Assembly (NCBI GenBank): GCA_003194525.1
Contig: NBIV01000052.1
Coordinates: forward strand, 248,001-312,000
DNA length: 64,000 bases
Reading direction: 5' to 3'
From: Gracilariopsis chorda
Taxonomy: Eukaryota; Rhodophyta; Florideophyceae; Gracilariales; Gracilariaceae
The position numbers and the translations under genes are program-made. Position 1 is the first letter of the stretch. The number at the start of each line of letters is the position of its first letter. The notes under the pieces are model-generated. The model saw nothing but the letters and a program-made list of their open reading frames with translations. It was not told the origin of the DNA and made no database searches. Of the stretch, positions 1 to 10,373 are shown in pieces.

Positions 1-3000
1 TTTGCGGTTGTGAAGGACCATGTAGCCAGAATCTTGATCGCAGAAGGCAAAGAAACATCACCGGTTTCTTTGGTACACAGTTCAAAACCTGACTCGGAAA
101 TGTGTAGCGATTTGATCTCAACAGCTGTTTTGAACATGGTACCTTCTGTTGGTGTGGCTTTTGCCTCATGTTCTATTGGAGTGATGCTGACAAGGCTATC
201 GAAGTCATTCAAGGGAAAGAAGGGAAACATACCGGAAGAGGATTTGGAAGTGTTCAAGAAGTGGTTTACCTTTAAAGGTAATGGTGATACAGAGATAAAC
301 ACCGTTCTAGTCCCATTGAACATGTCTAACAGCCATTGGGGTGTTTTGGTAGGGAAGAAAATTGTCAATGCGGCGCGAGGAACGCAACGATGGACGGTTT
401 GGTTTGGAGACAGTCTTGGAATGTCTGTTGATCGAAGGATTATGAAACTGTTCTCTTTCTTGTTTCCCTTTTGCCTCACAGGAGATGAAGCGCTACGTGC
501 GGTGATATCGGAGCGGAACTACATGCTACAGGTAAAAGGGTTTAAGCGACAAAAGGACTCGCACAGCTGTGGTTGCTATGTTGTTTCCCTTTTCACCATG
601 TTCAGTGCGGACCACGGCTGTATCCCGAAGCGAACCTACGCCTCTGGGTACAGCCGAGCATTGACTGAGAGGATTCGATGGATGTCCATTAGAATCCGGA
701 TTCTACACATACTCATGGCGAAGGAGTTCTTTCAAACCGACATTGTTACTGAAACAATGGTCGTACGGCTCCGGTCAGAGCATCGTTTAGAACTCCTTCG
801 CATGAGGAAGGAAGGTAAAAAACGGCAGCGTACGAAACGAAGCGTGGAGCGGAGCATTGGGATGCAGACTGGAAAGGAAGAAGCTGGAAAGGAAGAGGGA
901 ACGGATGTGAATACAGTTCTGGGAGAACGAAAAGCAGGAGAAGGAAAGGTCGTGGATCTTCAGCCAATGCCGTTGGGTACGCGCGACTCTGAGGCGCGTG
1001 CTATACGGAAAAGCCAGCGAACAAAGCGTGTTCATGAGCTGAACCAAAGTTCTGTTCAGAGCAGTGGGATGTGTCTACCCCTGAAGATTCGCATGAAGCG
1101 ACAAGTGCATTTTTCTGATTCTGCTCCGGTTGTAGCGGACATTGTGAACACATTGATTGAGATATGTGTATCACAGCGCTCCGAGATGGTGCACAAAGCG
1201 CTAGGTGAGAAAACTGGAAGAAGTTCTGAAGTAAGTGGAGCATCAGGTGTAGAAGAGGAGCAGGAAATGATTCAGACTGGAGAAGGTAGTGAAGTAGACA
1301 TGGACATTGACGGACATTCACCAGTAAAGACGATCAGTCGGACACAGGCACAGGTAGAAGTTGAAGCTGAAGAAGGAGCGAAGGATACCGCGGCGCCTTC
1401 CGAGCTGAACGCAGAAACTGAAAAACATATTGAAGAGAAGAAGCAGGCTTCTGAGAATGGTGGTCAAGCTCAAGAGCTCAATGAAGAGCTGGCAGCCTGT
1501 TCTGACGCTCAGATACAGGAGAAGCCGCACATGGAGCTACCATCAATGACTATGTGTGAAGGACGCACTACCAAGACCGGGTCATGCACTGAGGATCAGG
1601 CAGACGTCCAAGAGACATTTGAAAACAATGGAAGGCCTTCAGGGGTTAATGTGAACCTCCAGGACGGTCGTGAGTGTAAGACAGAACTTGCGATTTCAAA
1701 CGAGAGGCTTGTCTCAGCTCTGAAAGGTTTAAAGGAGGTCTTTGACCTCCCTGCACTGGTTGCCTACATCGCTAAGAACTTTGGCTACCTTTATGGTGTA
1801 CAATACTTCTCAGTGTTGCAGACGAGGAAGTCGAGGTCGTCTGCGCTGCTCACCGGAAAATTGCGGTGTCTGCGGCACAAGTCGCAGTGCCGCTCCAACA
1901 TTCGAGCAAAGTTCTATCCCATGGAGAGATGTTGGGTAATTGAACAGGACCTGATACACACGCACACACCCCAACAACTTCCATGCCCCGATGATGTTGT
2001 AAGAAGGAGGTTTGAGGGCATTCGCTCCTCTTTAGCCTCCCGTCTACAAGAATGGGAAGAGCACATACGGAAAAATGGAGAATATGTACGTCTGTCATGC
2101 GTATTTCGAACCATACCCCCCTTCCAGGGAGCCGAGTTCTACAACAGCTCATCATGCTACCTCCTAGAGCATTCACATGGTCCTTTATCTCAAAGCAATG
2201 CAGAAACAGGAAGCGAAGACGATATGGCGTATGGCGACTCCAGTGGGGCTGAGGACTTTTATCCCTTCTATTGCGTGTTGCATAGCACGAAATGCCCTGA
2301 GAGGGGAGGTGTTTTTGATGGCCGTGCTTCGCAAAGAGCAGTTCACGAACCCAAACCCGAGCTTTGGAAGCAACACTCCTCGGTTTCACAGGAAGGAGGT
2401 AGGCCGTTTTCCAATCTACCGAAGAGGCCGCAGCAAGGACCTATCTCAAGGGAAGGCATCGGGAAAGGTGGCGTAAACGATGTAAAATGCTCGGATGGAC
2501 TTCTGGATAATGCGTTTAACGTCGAGAGTGGCGTAAGAGGCGATTTTGGCATTAGCTCTTTTGAAGCTGACCCCCCTGCTGCTTCTCCGAACTCCTCAAC
2601 ACAAACAGTGGACGCGAAATGCGAGCGTGCACGCCACAGCGCTGTGGGCGCCGAATTAGGCTCAAAAATGAGTGAGGAGAGTGAAACTCTCAACGCAAAC
2701 GTTGCATATGCGCAGCAGGTTTCAGATGAGCAATCCGTTGAAGAAGAGGAGGCGCTGCTGATTGATCGATTCTTAGATGACGAAGAAGAGGTTCCTTCAT
2801 GCTTCTTCGAAGACTCTGATGGTGGCATCCTGAATGAAGAAGAATCAGAACCAAAGGAGAAAGATGTCCTTGGAGAGAAAGACGAAAAGTACTGGACAGA
2901 AGATGGTGATGAAGAACTGGGCACGGAATCCGTACAGAACACGATACCGAATGAGAGAATTGAGGAGTGTTTTAAAGCAGCAGTCTTAGCCTATCTGGAA

Positions 3001-3699
3001 ACCCTTCCTCTCAATGCTCCTGGTGTCGCGGTTCTGAAGGAAGTTCAATTTATCGCGGACTGCTTCGGGTACAGCTTATTCGTAAGGACTTCTATATACT
3101 TTGGAGAACGAAAGCGATCTCCGGATAAGGCAAAGTCTCCCAAGAGTCGTGGTGCTGAACGTGGGAATAGAAGGGTGCTGAAGAAGGGAATCTTGAAGTG
3201 CGATCAATACAATAACAAGATGACGCGATGCCTCTTCTCGATAACGATTAAGACGGAGGATTCTGGGCAGGAGGAAGATGGTGGAATGATCTACGTGGCT
3301 AATTTAAATGGTTGTAAACATGGACATGGTCCCTCTGGGAGCTTTGGTATTAGACATCTCAAGCCGCAAATGCGTTCTGAAGTGATACATATGACGAACG
3401 ATTTGCATATGAGCTTTAGAGATACCATACGATACCTGGAAGACAAGTACAATCAGAAGATAAATCCGGTATCGGCGAGGAAGAAGTTGAGGTATGCTTC
3501 CTCCACAAGCAATCCCCGCGATTTGGAATGTGTAAGGTTGTGTGATCTGCTCTTTTCGTTGAGCCAGGAGGATGCAGGGAATAAGGGATTCTTCGCTGCG
3601 GATGATTCGGGTAGGATGAAGTACGCTTGTTGGTCGTTTCGAGAGTGGATGGAAGACTACCAGAAGTTCGGCATTGTTCCGGGGGTATCTATTGATTGA
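1..3699 (+). CDS. MULE transposase, N-terminal part: Ulp1 protease, two FAR1-type zinc modules, first catalytic Asp
   Basis: The frame is open at the left edge, so the true start is outside the window; residues are numbered from the GTG at 10. Residues about 100-200 match a Ulp1/C48 (SUMO-protease type) cysteine protease: His109 (SHWGV), Asp134 (FGDS), Gln181 and Cys187 (SCGCY), with the usual Gln-x5-Cys spacing. A long charged, low-complexity linker follows. Two FAR1/GCM-like zinc modules come next, with Cys at about 620 and 627 and an HTH at about 651, then Cys at about 1064 and CKHGH at about 1103. From about 1195 the MULE DDE domain begins and reaches the first catalytic Asp (1229). A single TGA at 3697-3699 follows, and the same frame continues without indel to 5601. 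The family moves Mutator-like DNA transposons. Ulp1 domains occur in some plant MULEs; an N-terminal fusion in one frame is unusual to me. The TGA may make this a pseudogene. Confidence 0.85.
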   Translation, partial: FAVVKDHVARILIAEGKETSPVSLVHSSKPDSEMCSDLISTAVLNMVPSVGVAFASCSIGVMLTRLSKSFKGKKGNIPEEDLEVFKKWFTFKGNGDTEINTVLVPLNMSNSHWGVLVGKKIVNAARGTQRWTVWFGDSLGMSVDRRIMKLFSFLFPFCLTGDEALRAVISERNYMLQVKGFKRQKDSHSCGCYVVSLFTMFSADHGCIPKRTYASGYSRALTERIRWMSIRIRILHILMAKEFFQTDIVTETMVVRLRSEHRLELLRMRKEGKKRQRTKRSVERSIGMQTGKEEAGKEEGTDVNTVLGERKAGEGKVVDLQPMPLGTRDSEARAIRKSQRTKRVHELNQSSVQSSGMCLPLKIRMKRQVHFSDSAPVVADIVNTLIEICVSQRSEMVHKALGEKTGRSSEVSGASGVEEEQEMIQTGEGSEVDMDIDGHSPVKTISRTQAQVEVEAEEGAKDTAAPSELNAETEKHIEEKKQASENGGQAQELNEELAACSDAQIQEKPHMELPSMTMCEGRTTKTGSCTEDQADVQETFENNGRPSGVNVNLQDGRECKTELAISNERLVSALKGLKEVFDLPALVAYIAKNFGYLYGVQYFSVLQTRKSRSSALLTGKLRCLRHKSQCRSNIRAKFYPMERCWVIEQDLIHTHTPQQLPCPDDVVRRRFEGIRSSLASRLQEWEEHIRKNGEYVRLSCVFRTIPPFQGAEFYNSSSCYLLEHSHGPLSQSNAETGSEDDMAYGDSSGAEDFYPFYCVLHSTKCPERGGVFDGRASQRAVHEPKPELWKQHSSVSQEGGRPFSNLPKRPQQGPISREGIGKGGVNDVKCSDGLLDNAFNVESGVRGDFGISSFEADPPAASPNSSTQTVDAKCERARHSAVGAELGSKMSEESETLNANVAYAQQVSDEQSVEEEEALLIDRFLDDEEEVPSCFFEDSDGGILNEEESEPKEKDVLGEKDEKYWTEDGDEELGTESVQNTIPNERIEECFKAAVLAYLETLPLNAPGVAVLKEVQFIADCFGYSLFVRTSIYFGERKRSPDKAKSPKSRGAERGNRRVLKKGILKCDQYNNKMTRCLFSITIKTEDSGQEEDGGMIYVANLNGCKHGHGPSGSFGIRHLKPQMRSEVIHMTNDLHMSFRDTIRYLEDKYNQKINPVSARKKLRYASSTSNPRDLECVRLCDLLFSLSQEDAGNKGFFAADDSGRMKYACWSFREWMEDYQKFGIVPGVSID

Positions 3700-5601
3700 A
3701 AAGCCATAGCCAATAGATACGGTTTCCCTCTGGTCACCATTAATGGAAGAGCCAATGATGGTCATGTGTTGACATTTTTCATGGGGTATATGTGCTCCGA
3801 AACAGAAGAGGACTTCGTACGAATTCTGTCCTACTTCAAGTCTATAGTCGCCGTCTCACCGGCGATGGTAGTGATGGACCAGAACACTGCGTGTATAAAT
3901 GCAGCTGAGAAGGTGTTCAATTCGTCCTATATAAGCCTCGACGAATGGCATCTGAACGAGAATCAGAAGAAGAATGTGGCCAATTGGTGTAGAAAGATTG
4001 GTAAGATGGAGTGGATGCACGATATGAAGAAAGACCTGTTCAACCTCAGAAAGTCATATACGTCGGAAACGTTTTTCGAAAGGAGAAGAATGCTAGAATG
4101 CAAGTACTTTGATGCTTTTGACGATCGTCTCCCTGTGTGGTATAAGTACTTGTACCACTATAAGCCGCATATGCTGGTGTCTTGCTTCCGAAACGCGGCT
4201 ATACCTACCCGTTACATGTTCCAAGAAACTGGCTACACCGAATCTTCTAACTCTGCATACAAGAAGATCATTATATCGAAGAAGATTCCCTTGTGCAAGG
4301 TTCCTTTGGAGGTTCGGCGTATATCCCAAGAACGGGCTGATACCCGGAACTTGGAGCTTGTAAGAACCTTATCTTCTCAAAGTGGGAGATATCGGAAGAC
4401 AAGAGAGCTTGAGCACTTTCTACCTGTAGAAGTTGTAGACAGCCTGGTGGCTGAGTACACGAACTACGCCTTGGCGCACTTCGTAGATTTGAGCTTTAAG
4501 CCCTCGAAGAACTACATTCTTTCCAGCACAGAGGTTGTGGATTATTCACAGGAAGCGTGGCCGGAAGCAATCAGAAACCTGGAAAGTAGTTCAACCCCAG
4601 CAATGGGACCTGTAGCTCGCTTTAAGTTGAAATGGGGAAGCCATCTGAGTCAGAACCGGAATGCGTCGGTGGATGAAGAGCGCTCATCACAGGAGACTGT
4701 TGTGCAATTCTCAAAAAGGTATACGGGGTCGGGGGATGACGTTAAGGCAGAGTTTATTGGTGTCTGTTCCTGTGGGCAGCCCTGGTCCGTTGGTTTTGCT
4801 TGTCGTCACATGGTTCGATGTGCTGTGGTTTATCAGGAAGAACGTCTGCGTTTCCCTGAACTACGAAACATACTGGGATACTTCATACCTCTTGAAGCGC
4901 TTTTCTCTACATACTGGAGAAAAGATACTTCTGCTATGACAGTCCCATACTTGGCGAAACTCAGGTCAGAGACCCGATACTTCAACAACGAGGAGATGGA
5001 TTACCGACTACGCCGTTTTGATGAGTCGACGGAGAAAGAGTTTATCCCCATTGACTCAGATATACTTAGAACCAGTAGAGAAGACTCGGAAGTAGATGGG
5101 TACAATACGTACATGGAAGGAAAAAACCTCTACGATGCTTTACATCGACAAGCTACTGGAATTGGACGTGTTGCGGTGAGTGGAGTTCTACGTCTTTTAA
5201 GGGATGCCATCGCGGACATTCAGCAAGGAAAAGCGACACACTTCGAAGCTAGAGGTACCTTTAAAACAAGGCTGGCTTCATTAACAGAACACGCGGAAGA
5301 AACAGAGAACACTGTCACTTTACTGCATCCATCGTCTTCTACAAAAGGTTTCAGTTCATCAGGGATCCGTCCGCCAAACAATGGACGCCACAGAGCACAA
5401 CGGAGAAAGAAAAGCTCCTTGGAGCGCACGAGAAAGCGAGCGAGGACAAGCCCACATTCATCCCAGGAAGTGTCTCAGAAAGACTGTCACCCACCTTCAA
5501 CATCCTCAGAACCAGCTGTGACACCCTCAACTTCCATAGCCCAAGACGTGCAAGACAAAGCACTTCGAATTATGTCAAAGTCTCTCGGACACATCCACTA
5601 G
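3700..5601 (+). CDS. MULE transposase, C-terminal part: DDE domain and SWIM zinc finger
   Basis: This stretch is in the same frame as the upstream ORF and is separated from it only by the TGA at 3697-3699. The first ATG-like start is the TTG at 3766. Numbered from there, a MULE catalytic core is visible: second Asp at 38 (MDQN), the family's WH pair at 61-62, and a catalytic Glu at 159 in a YTESSN motif like the family's TESSN. A SWIM zinc finger follows with Cys334, Cys336, Cys346 and His348. The tail is basic and Ser/Pro-rich. Residues between the stop and 3766 continue the family's NRYGFPLVT-like strand, which shows that the break is a point nonsense change rather than a deletion. It probably acted as a DNA-cutting transposase in the nucleus. 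Terminal inverted repeats were not identified. Confidence 0.85.
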   Translation, partial: KAIANRYGFPLVTINGRANDGHVLTFFMGYMCSETEEDFVRILSYFKSIVAVSPAMVVMDQNTACINAAEKVFNSSYISLDEWHLNENQKKNVANWCRKIGKMEWMHDMKKDLFNLRKSYTSETFFERRRMLECKYFDAFDDRLPVWYKYLYHYKPHMLVSCFRNAAIPTRYMFQETGYTESSNSAYKKIIISKKIPLCKVPLEVRRISQERADTRNLELVRTLSSQSGRYRKTRELEHFLPVEVVDSLVAEYTNYALAHFVDLSFKPSKNYILSSTEVVDYSQEAWPEAIRNLESSSTPAMGPVARFKLKWGSHLSQNRNASVDEERSSQETVVQFSKRYTGSGDDVKAEFIGVCSCGQPWSVGFACRHMVRCAVVYQEERLRFPELRNILGYFIPLEALFSTYWRKDTSAMTVPYLAKLRSETRYFNNEEMDYRLRRFDESTEKEFIPIDSDILRTSREDSEVDGYNTYMEGKNLYDALHRQATGIGRVAVSGVLRLLRDAIADIQQGKATHFEARGTFKTRLASLTEHAEETENTVTLLHPSSSTKGFSSSGIRPPNNGRHRAQRRKKSSLERTRKRARTSPHSSQEVSQKDCHPPSTSSEPAVTPSTSIAQDVQDKALRIMSKSLGHIH

Positions 5602-5960
5602 CTGTAGCATTGACCACAGGCGTTTGATCCCTTTCCTTCTTTCCTAATTTCTTTGAGCTCTTTCTGTTCTTCATAAAAGCCTTGAGGTCTTGCTTCTTTC
5701 GCCTTCTGCTTCACTTTAATTCTTTATTCAACTTCTAGATATCGTCACGTATTCTAAAACCTCGTCCAAGAACGCGTGAACAGTCTTTCTTGCATCTGAG
5801 AACCCCGAAATGGAAGCCCAGTTGGAGTGTACTATACACCTTCATCACTCAAGAGCCAACGTATCTCCTAAAAGACTCAACTATAGAATCAGCTAAACTC
5901 ATGAACAAACATTCCAATTCCACTTGAACTATAAGCCACATCAAACGCGTATCCGCAGTC
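5602..5960. other. Intergenic between MULE ORF and MA3-like ORF
   Basis: No coding or structured signal is visible. It is pyrimidine-rich just after the transposase stop. It may be the 3' untranslated part of both converging genes. Confidence 0.4.
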
Positions 5961-6455
5961 TCAGGCTTTGGCTAACTGTCGTACCATGTCTTCTCTCTCC
6001 TTTTCATTTCGTACCGAATCCGTTAGGCTTCCGGTAGGCTCGACAAAGGTATGTAGAGGCAAGTTTTCCTGGCGCTTCGGGTCTTCAATCTCTTGGAGAT
6101 CACGTCCCAAGAACTTCAACCCAAAGTCTTCCCTATTAATCGGATCTAGCTTGCCAGTAGCGGCTGCAGCGCCGAAAAATCTCCCCAGAAACTCACAAAA
6201 GCGTGACTTGTCAGTCTTCATATCAGAAATGTTACGAATAAGTTTAGGAAGATATCTCCAGAAAATAGTCCCCTCAATTGGTGAGTCCACTAGACCTCCG
6301 AGTAGCTCGATAATCTTGTCCTGGTGTATGATCTTCGAACTAAACGTCTCCATTAGTGCCTCATGCAGAACCCCTTTGTAGTTGGGAGCTTTGACGTCAT
6401 CTGCAACAATTTCCTGGACTTCACGTACTGACTGATTTGTCCAAAACTCCTCCAT
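5961..6455 (-). CDS. Small MA3-like domain protein (possible eIF4G/PDCD4-type fragment)
   Basis: A 164-aa ORF starting at the ATG complement at 6453-6455. Residues about 12-105 read like an MA3 helical repeat: a LHEALMETF segment, then IIELLGGLV, then a RNISDM segment before an FLGRFF helix. This resembles the domain with which eIF4G and PDCD4 bind eIF4A. Full family proteins are far longer, so this is either a small stand-alone protein or a fragment. It converges on the MULE transposase, with 360 bp between the stops. MULEs are known to pick up host gene pieces, so capture is possible, but no terminal repeat proves that it lies inside the element. The similarity is judged by eye only. Confidence 0.45.
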   Translation of the reverse strand: MEEFWTNQSVREVQEIVADDVKAPNYKGVLHEALMETFSSKIIHQDKIIELLGGLVDSPIEGTIFWRYLPKLIRNISDMKTDKSRFCEFLGRFFGAAAATGKLDPINREDFGLKFLGRDLQEIEDPKRQENLPLHTFVEPTGSLTDSVRNEKEREDMVRQLAKA

Positions 6456-8041
6456 GGCTCCCTATGCCTTCCTGTTTAAAACCTGTGGGTCCGTTAAGGC
6501 TGAAGTAGGTTTACGGGCCTTCGGGGTTAGTTAATGTTGTGGTGTACGAGATGTTCGTGGCCAAGAGGTAGATTTCACCCGTGTCAGATTAACAGCCTAC
6601 GTAGATTCACTTACCTCTTTGTTTGAGAGCACTGCACGACAAGCGGATGTGCCAGGCCGAAAGCTCACAAAAAAGCCGTCAATAATACCGGGGAGAGTCC
6701 GGCTCGGTGATGGCATGATCGTAAGGGGAATCAATGTTGAGGGAGCACGATCACGACTCCTTATGCCTCTTCTCCCTCGGCTACGCTCACCCTTTTGCAC
6801 AAAGATGGCGCCAAATGGCAATTATGATATTTACGTTGTGCTGACTTGGCGGCCGGAGAGAGCAGGGATAGAGGGAATGCTCTGACTCTGCGGATCTACT
6901 GGTTGAAATCCAAAATAGGGGCGTATTATTGGCTACAGTAAGATCTGAAGTGGCACGGGCACTTGTGCAGCTCGCCGTGGCACGTGCCCGCTGACTCTCT
7001 CTTTTTATTGGTGCAAATGCGCGCTGACTCGCCTACACTATCTACGTCGTGTAGTTTAGCCCTTTCCCGCCTTTCATGTCCCATTTCTTTCATAAATGAC
7101 TGTTCTTAGCAATACTTTACTGTCCAACTGTTGAGGACACCTGTTCAACTGTTGAGGACACCTGTTCAACTGTGACCGCACTCCGTTGTAAAATAGTTAT
7201 CCTTGCTGAGTTCGCTGACGTTTCAATTACCGAAGGGTTACCAACGGTACCTTGAACCATGCGAATTCAAAAATGATTGTATGGATCAGCTACACGGATC
7301 GCACCACGTATAGCAACACGCCAGACATTTCAGGCCGAACAAGAACTTCTGCGGAAAGCTTTCAAAACAGAAATCATGATTCCCTTCTCGAGATTTACTA
7401 GTTACACCATCGATACCCACACTGGCCAGAGTGAAGCCTTCGATCTCCTGTACAAACGGGTGCAGCCAAAAACATGGCCCCAGTCTCTTAACGTGTTCAG
7501 TGGATTATGCAAGAGGTACTCCGCTACCTCTAGCGAATAATGCTTGTGTTGCCGTCTTGCGGATAGGATGCATCTGCCGACTTAGGCCCGCAGCTCTACT
7601 ATGTGCAAAGTATAGATCACCACTTCAGTCTCCGGAAATCGGTGCACAGTGCCATGTTGAGTCTTGCGCAAAGGTGACTTCGAGCTATTGAACTTTGTTT
7701 GGAGCGTTTCCCGCCAGAGATGCTTACCTAATGTCATCCAGGCATACTTTCTTGGGAGAGCCAATCGCAATCTGACATCAACCTATCCCAAGATAGTTCT
7801 GGATCACATGGAAGTGATTAGAAGCCGATATTGAACAGGAAGCGGTCGCGCAGTAAACCGTGCGTCTTGTAATCGAGTCCATGGCGGCGAATGCAAGCTC
7901 CCACAGTGTGATTGATATCTTCATTCGGTTTCTGGTTTCTCTGCGCTAACAGCCAAGGCGGCCTGTTTGACTTTCCGATAATTATGGTCACATGGTCCTC
8001 CCATGTACCGTCTTCATCCTTTGCGGTGAAGAACGCATGTT
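6456..8041. other. Intergenic, no convincing gene
   Basis: Short ORFs on both strands (for example 6619-6885 and 7277-7540) show no family motif. A 7-bp inverted repeat, CGGGCAC at 6956-6962 with GTGCCCG at 6984-6990, and a 21-bp tandem repeat at 7120-7175 are the only structures seen. Confidence 0.4.
7120..7175. repeat. 21-bp tandem repeat with palindromic core
   Basis: Two full copies (7120-7140 and 7141-7161, one difference) and a partial third. The unit carries TCAACTGTTGA, an inverted repeat around a central T, so an 11-bp palindrome recurs at a 21-bp spacing, two helical turns. Confidence 0.85.
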
Positions 8042-8911
8042 TCAAGAGGTGAAGGAGTTCCAAACAGTGCTGTTTCTTCGGATGTTTCGGTGGACGTCTC
8101 CGATGAATGTACTAACTCTTGTATACCAGGATACAGATCCTGCCTCAGCACAATCTGACGTACCGAAAGACGTAATCCCAAACTGTCGTATTCTTCTGGT
8201 GTCCCGGTCGAACTTGAAGAGGGGTCCGCCACTGTCACCAGCACATGTATCTGTGGAGCCCCTAGTTGGCCATCCGACTGACACAGCGCATAGATGACTC
8301 CACAGTTTCAAGTACTTTCTGAAGAAAGGATGTTCTCGATCGACGCAGACTGAAAATGGTTTGAGTAGTACTGGAGCTTTCATTAAAATCGTGGCTTTTG
8401 CAGCATTCTTCCCGAGCGTCCCATATCCAGCAGCCATGACTGCACTTCCAAACGGGGGTAAGTTCTTGTCAAGCACGACGGTTGCCAGTTGCTGGGGTGG
8501 AATAACTCGATCAAGGTAAACCATTGCGATATCACTTCGATGACCTGCCGTTCCAGGTTTGAAGTTCTTGTGAACATGAATCTGTTTCGCCCAGTATGGC
8601 TCAATATCAGTGTTGTCAATTCGTAAGGTGGCGTCCGTTTCTCCAACGAATGCATAAGTTGCGGCTGGAATTGCCGAAGTGGAACCAGAGGGACCGGAAA
8701 AACAATGCGCTGCAGTGAGCAACCATCGAGGCGCTATAACTGTTGCAGTACATAATCCCACGTAGTCGGCATCCTCATAGCTTATTACCAGCTGAGCGAG
8801 ATGACGTCCAAGAAACGTGCCAGCATCCTTCCCACCAACTATTCTACTCTGACAGAAGGCTTCTGACAAGTACAATGCTAGGACGAAGACAACGGAAACA
8901 GATGCGTGCAT
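8042..8911 (-). CDS. Secreted trypsin-like serine protease (S1A)
   Basis: A 289-aa protein. Residues 1 to about 20 form a signal peptide (hydrophobic core ending AFC). Activation would be cleavage after Arg23, before IVGG (24-27). The catalytic triad is complete: His69 in TAAHC, Asp127 in SDIAM and Ser227 in GDSGGP. Asp221 sits six residues before the serine, the position that gives trypsin its preference for cutting after Arg or Lys. Cysteines at 54/70, 189/208 and 223/254 fit the conserved disulfides. The length is typical for a single-domain S1A zymogen with almost no propeptide. It stands alone with no operon-like neighbour. No intron is needed, and the start is the only ATG before the signal peptide. 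It probably acts outside the cell or in a vacuole. Confidence 0.93.
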   Translation of the reverse strand: MHASVSVVFVLALYLSEAFCQSRIVGGKDAGTFLGRHLAQLVISYEDADYVGLCTATVIAPRWLLTAAHCFSGPSGSTSAIPAATYAFVGETDATLRIDNTDIEPYWAKQIHVHKNFKPGTAGHRSDIAMVYLDRVIPPQQLATVVLDKNLPPFGSAVMAAGYGTLGKNAAKATILMKAPVLLKPFSVCVDREHPFFRKYLKLWSHLCAVSVGWPTRGSTDTCAGDSGGPLFKFDRDTRRIRQFGITSFGTSDCAEAGSVSWYTRVSTFIGDVHRNIRRNSTVWNSFTS

Positions 8912-10373
8912 GATGTGTATCCAAGGAAGAACTCAACCAAGACACTCTTACCACTATGAGCGAGTCAAGGGGGACGATCGGCTTAGAAATGAGTGGAGCA
9001 GGTAGGCAAGAGACTGTCTCCTTATGGCGTCGGCCCGTTTGCTTTACACTTTCAGGTCATTCGCTGTTTGAGCTGTACCACAGCGCGACCTCGTTTTGGT
9101 TCTGATCAATATCTCCCTCCAGAAGAGATCATTGTTATCTGCGGTTGTTTTCTTCCCCTTTATGCGTAGGTAATATCATTTAGTGGGGCGAGCACGGACC
9201 GCAATAGAGGGCTTGCGGAATATCCTGCGATGTCTGTATGTATAGTTCTGGCACCGTAGTGGCCCATGAAATGGACAGTATATGGTTGCTCAGTACTTAT
9301 CGCCATTTCGCTACCCCCTGTTGTTCAGGTGTTATGTGTACAATATCCTTATCAATCCAGACCGCAACGCGATGTATTTACTTCGGGTGTGGCAAAGAAA
9401 CAGCGTTTCAGCGTGCTGGCGAAGAACGCTTCTACTTTTTTGGTATAACCCCAACGCATTGTTTTCTTAGAAGAGACAATGAAAAGTAGAATTACTCAAT
9501 GCTGAACCTTTGAGATAAGGATCGCGTGACGTTCAGGACGGGACATATTGCATTTGCTTTTTGGCTACTACGTGGCACTGCAGGGACACTCAAAGTACCA
9601 AGTAGCCTGCCTCGCGATGCTGGTACCGACGATACTGGCCTCGTGGGGTCCAAGGGTAGGAAATATGCCGCGTGGGAGTCATCAAGAGTGCTCCTGTTCA
9701 GCAATGTTGAACCGACATGTTCTTTTCATCTACGCTTTTGCGTTGTGCCTCCAGGCTTCAAGAACGGGAAAGTGCAAAGGCACTCCAGTTCTGTGTTGTG
9801 CCTTTTGTTCAAGCACGAGAAAGTGCAAGGGCACTTCAGTTTTGTGTGATATCGATGCAGCGCTTTGTTGTAGAAGGATATAGGGAGCCAAAGAACCTGG
9901 GTGTTCGGTCTGAGGGTACATACAATCTGTACTCTTTACCTTTACGCCGCAAAGTATTCCAGCCTCGACATTCCAGCTTGTTACTATATGCGTTAATATG
10001 TGCCAAGAAGGACCAGTTTCCAGGATAGGCCTTCGCTGCTCTACCTCGCTTTCCTCCGCTTACCAACGGCATGAAGTCTGACACACTACAACGAGCTGAA
10101 TAATACAACGTAGCCCACATGAAGCCGTTAACGTTTATTTCGCTATACCTCACGGCGATTCCTTAAAACAGTTTGCACCTAGTGCGAAGCAAAGTGAATT
10201 GACATCGCCGTTCTGTCTTGTGCAAATGGAAAAGCTCGTCAGATTAGCGCACAACTGATCCGAACCAGTGACAAATGCTTCTCTCTAGTTCATGGCAGAC
10301 AACACAACCCTGTGTCCAAGATCGCACAAACAGAGCGAAATTCAAAGGACTGATACCCTTCATGTAGTGAAGT
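8912..10373. other. Intergenic, no convincing gene
   Basis: Several overlapping ORFs of 60-110 codons occur in different frames with no recognisable domain. A 51-bp tandem duplication lies at 9757-9851. The promoter of the protease should be in the first few hundred bases; no clear TATA box was recognised. Confidence 0.4.
9757..9851. repeat. 51-bp tandem duplication
   Basis: Two diverged copies start at TTCAAG (9757 and 9808) and share AAAGTGCAA, GGCACT and CAGTT blocks. The period is a multiple of three and runs through an open frame (9526-9849), but no protein family is recognised. Confidence 0.75.

Noticed and set aside
2343-2942. 199-codon Ser-rich reverse ORF within the MULE gene
   Set aside because: It is the antisense of an acidic Glu/Asp-rich linker, which yields Ser/Phe-rich shadows.
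9526-9849. 107-codon ORF with internal 17-codon repeat
   Set aside because: No domain or start context; other frames over the same interval are equally open. Kept only as a DNA duplication.
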